Made by a program: the position numbers and the translations under genes
Assembly: GCA_029250345.1 (NCBI GenBank)
Contig: JAQXFL010000108.1
Span: 1 to 13,961 of the forward strand
Length of the DNA stretch: 13,961 nucleotides
Reading direction: 5' to 3'
Source: Candidatus Poseidoniaceae archaeon
Lineage (GTDB): Archaea > Thermoplasmatota > Poseidoniia > Poseidoniales > Poseidoniaceae
Shown: positions 12,125 to 13,961 of the stretch, one piece after another
Layout of the letters: every line of letters starts with the position of its first letter
Position numbering within the stretch: position 1 is the first letter of the stretch
The notes under the pieces: generated by a model
What the model was told of the DNA's origin: nothing
Database searches by the model: none
The model's input: the letters and a program-made list of their open reading frames with translations, nothing else

Positions 12125-13961
12125 GGTTGGTCACCTCCTTTGCGTGGCGCTCAATAAACGCCCTTCTGTCTGGGACATCCTCGCCCATGAGAATTTCAAA
12201 CATTCGATTTGTTTCTTCGGCATCTCGGACGGTTACCTTGAGCATGGTTCGCGTTGCTGGGTCCATTGTGGTCTCCCACAGTTGCTCTGGGTTCATTTCC
12301 CCCAGACCCTTGTAGCGTTGTACGCCGATTTTTGCGTTTGGGTTGTCGCCCCGAAGCTCACTGATAATGGTATCACGTTCATCATCAGTGAACGCATACT
12401 TACTTACTCGGCCTTTCGACAATTGATACAATGGCGGCTGAGCAATGTAGACGTGCCCTTCAGTGATTGCGGGTCGCATGAAACGCCAAAGGAAAGTCAG
12501 CATCAATGTCCGAATGTGGGCACCATCAACATCTGCGTCGGTCATAATGATGATTTTGTTATAACGCAATTTTTCAGTCTTGAACGACCCTTCATCTTCA
12601 GGGTTGTTGCCAACTCCAGCACCGAGTGCTCGAATCATCGTTTGAATTTCTTGATTTTGGAACACCTTTGCAATGTTGTGCTTTTGGCGTTCGACGTTCA
12701 AGATTTTACCGCGGAGCGGAAGAATAGCTTGTATTCTTCTGTCGCGTCCTGTTTTAGCAGAACCGCCTGCAGAATCACCTTCGACCAAGTAGACTTCACA
12801 TTCGCCAGGATCACGAGATTGACAATCCGCCAACTTGCCGGGCAGGCCGCCGCCTTCAAGAACGCCCTTACGCCGTGTAAGGTCTCGTGCCTTGCGAGCC
12901 GCCTCACGAGCCTTTGAGGCAAGAAGTGCTTTATCGACAACTTGCTTAGCGACGGAGGGGTTTTCTTCAAAGAATTCATTCAGTTTCTCGTAGACAATCG
13001 CCTGGACAATACCAGTCACTTCACTGCTGACAAGCTTATCTTTCGTTTGAGACGAAAAGGATGGGTCGGGGTGTTTGACGCTGACAACTGCAGCAAGCCC
13101 CTCCCGGACGTCTTCTCCTGAAAGGCCGTCTCCCTTGAGCAGGTTTCGCTTCTTCGCATAGCCGTTTACGCAACTTGTGAGTGCGGTCCTCAAGCCAGAC
13201 ATGTGCGTACCACCGTCCTTGTTACGGATGATGTTCGTGTAACAAAGAATAGATTCGCTGAAGGCATCAGACCACTGAAGAGCCAATTCCACAGAGACTG
13301 GGCCTTTTTCGGTCTCTTTCTCACCTTGTATGGTGATGACGTCGGCGTGCATAGCCTCGCGGCGTGCATTCAGTTGCCGAACGAATTCCGCCAGCCCACC
13401 TTCATACAGGTGTTCCACGGTGTGTGTGTCTTCGCCACGTTCATCGTTGATGACGATTTGCAAACCAGCGTTGAGGAAAGAGGTTTCTTTCAGGCGAGTA
13501 TCGACCTGCTCAAACTCAAACTCTGTCACTTCAGTGAAAATGGATAAATCGGGCTTGAAGGCGATGGTTGTACCTGTGTCATCGCAGGTGCCGATTTCGG
13601 CGAGAGGGGCGACTGGGACTCCTGCTTCAAACCGCTGGTGGTGAATGATGCCGCTTCGGTGGATGGTGACTTCCATCCACTCAGACACCGCATTTACCGC
13701 CGATACGCCAACGCCGTGTAATCCGCCGGACACCTTGTAAGAGCTGTTATCGAACTTACCACCGGCGTGGAGTTTAGTCATGATGACTTCGGCAGCCGAA
13801 ATGCCGTATTCCTCATGCATACCGACTGGAATCCCACGGCCGAAATCTCGTACCGATAGTGAGTTGTCAGGATTCATTGTGATCTCAATCCGAGAGGTGT
13901 GGCCTGCAAGATGTTCGTCGACGGAGTTGTCGACAACTTCCCAAATGCAGTGGTGGAGGGC
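12114..13961 (-). CDS. gyrB: DNA gyrase subunit B, 5' end missing
   Basis: This is the ATPase and TOPRIM subunit of gyrase. The frame is open to the right edge; 615 residues are visible and about 34 N-terminal residues are missing by comparison with E. coli GyrB. The GHKL ATPase site shows EVVDNSVDE (visible 8-16, with the Mg-ATP Asn at 12), RDFGRGIP and GGLHGVGVSAVNA. The lysine loop QTKDKL lies at 305-310. The TOPRIM domain carries EGDSAGGSAK with the catalytic-type Glu near 394 and DADVDG with Asp 475 and 477, followed by RYKGLGEMNP. The coumarin-contact Arg and TGT (E. coli R136, G164, T165) are conserved. It lacks the large insertion of E. coli GyrB. Its last codons contain the ribosome site of gyrA, and the reading frames overlap. 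No promoter is visible because the upstream region is outside the window. Confidence 0.97.
   Translation of the reverse strand, partial: ALHHCIWEVVDNSVDEHLAGHTSRIEITMNPDNSLSVRDFGRGIPVGMHEEYGISAAEVIMTKLHAGGKFDNSSYKVSGGLHGVGVSAVNAVSEWMEVTIHRSGIIHHQRFEAGVPVAPLAEIGTCDDTGTTIAFKPDLSIFTEVTEFEFEQVDTRLKETSFLNAGLQIVINDERGEDTHTVEHLYEGGLAEFVRQLNARREAMHADVITIQGEKETEKGPVSVELALQWSDAFSESILCYTNIIRNKDGGTHMSGLRTALTSCVNGYAKKRNLLKGDGLSGEDVREGLAAVVSVKHPDPSFSSQTKDKLVSSEVTGIVQAIVYEKLNEFFEENPSVAKQVVDKALLASKAREAARKARDLTRRKGVLEGGGLPGKLADCQSRDPGECEVYLVEGDSAGGSAKTGRDRRIQAILPLRGKILNVERQKHNIAKVFQNQEIQTMIRALGAGVGNNPEDEGSFKTEKLRYNKIIIMTDADVDGAHIRTLMLTFLWRFMRPAITEGHVYIAQPPLYQLSKGRVSKYAFTDDERDTIISELRGDNPNAKIGVQRYKGLGEMNPEQLWETTMDPATRTMLKVTVRDAEETNRMFEILMGEDVPDRRAFIERHAKEVTNLDI
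12131..12140 (-). promoter_or_regulatory. Full-length Shine-Dalgarno site of gyrA inside gyrB
   Basis: AAGGAGGTGA on the minus strand is complementary over ten bases to the conserved anti-Shine-Dalgarno end of 16S rRNA. It ends six bases before the TTG at 12124. It lies within the last codons of gyrB and decides the gyrA start, since no in-frame ATG occurs before residue 30. Confidence 0.85.

Noticed and set aside
12018..12917. 299-codon open frame on the plus strand opposite the gyrB/gyrA junction
   Set aside because: It lies wholly antisense to two highly conserved genes, has no ribosome site, and its composition is what a shadow of the gyrB codon pattern gives.
1..13961. tRNA or rRNA genes, CRISPR repeats, insertion sequences, inteins
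   Set aside because: No cloverleaf-like or regularly repeated sequence was seen, and the coding genes are continuous with no transposase or intein motifs.

Overview
The window reads as a gene-dense archaeal chromosome segment, most likely from a marine Thermoplasmatota lineage such as Marine Group II (Poseidoniales). The reasons are a Hel308-type repair helicase (an archaeal/eukaryotic family) on the same DNA as a bacterial-type gyrase gyrB-gyrA pair, which several euryarchaeal lineages acquired from bacteria. Base composition looks balanced, intergenic gaps are very short, and archaeal-style TATA-like and Shine-Dalgarno signals are present. The lineage is an inference; no rRNA or other taxonomic marker lies in the window. 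No stretch over 300 bases lacks a gene, and I see no tRNA, rRNA, CRISPR array or insertion sequence.

Layout, left to right. At 1-113 (minus) is the N-terminus of an unrecognised protein, just downstream of a large Hel308-like helicase (139-2730, minus). Diverging from the helicase is a small two-helix membrane protein with a TerB-like cytoplasmic domain (2845-3459, plus). It converges on a three-gene minus-strand cluster: PaaI-like hotdog thioesterase (6112-6579), SprT-like zinc metalloprotease (5562-6104) and a large exported/membrane protein with a PPC-like domain (3463-5517). Diverging from that cluster is an AstE/aspartoacylase-family zinc deacylase (6671-8002, plus). Its stop codon directly abuts that of a convergent DRE-TIM metallolyase of the isopropylmalate/homocitrate synthase type (8003-9259, minus). 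Upstream of this on the minus strand lies gyrA (9344-12124), overlapped by 11 bases by gyrB (12114 to the right edge, 5' end missing).

Functionally, the window combines DNA topology and repair (gyrase, Hel308, possibly the SprT-like protease) with two stand-alone metabolic enzymes and two cell-envelope proteins of unknown role. The gyrase subunits are clearly co-translated: a ten-base Shine-Dalgarno match inside the end of gyrB drives a TTG start of gyrA.

The most unusual element is a complete canonical EF-hand calcium-binding loop at the extreme C-terminus of GyrA, appended after the DNA-wrapping domain, together with an acidic insertion in that domain. Also worth attention are a roughly 90-residue insertion in the winged-helix/ratchet region of the Hel308-like helicase, and an internal signal-peptide-like segment in the large membrane protein that suggests a fusion of two exported proteins. 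I did not find a clearly new multi-gene system; the novelty here lies mainly in domain accretions on known proteins.
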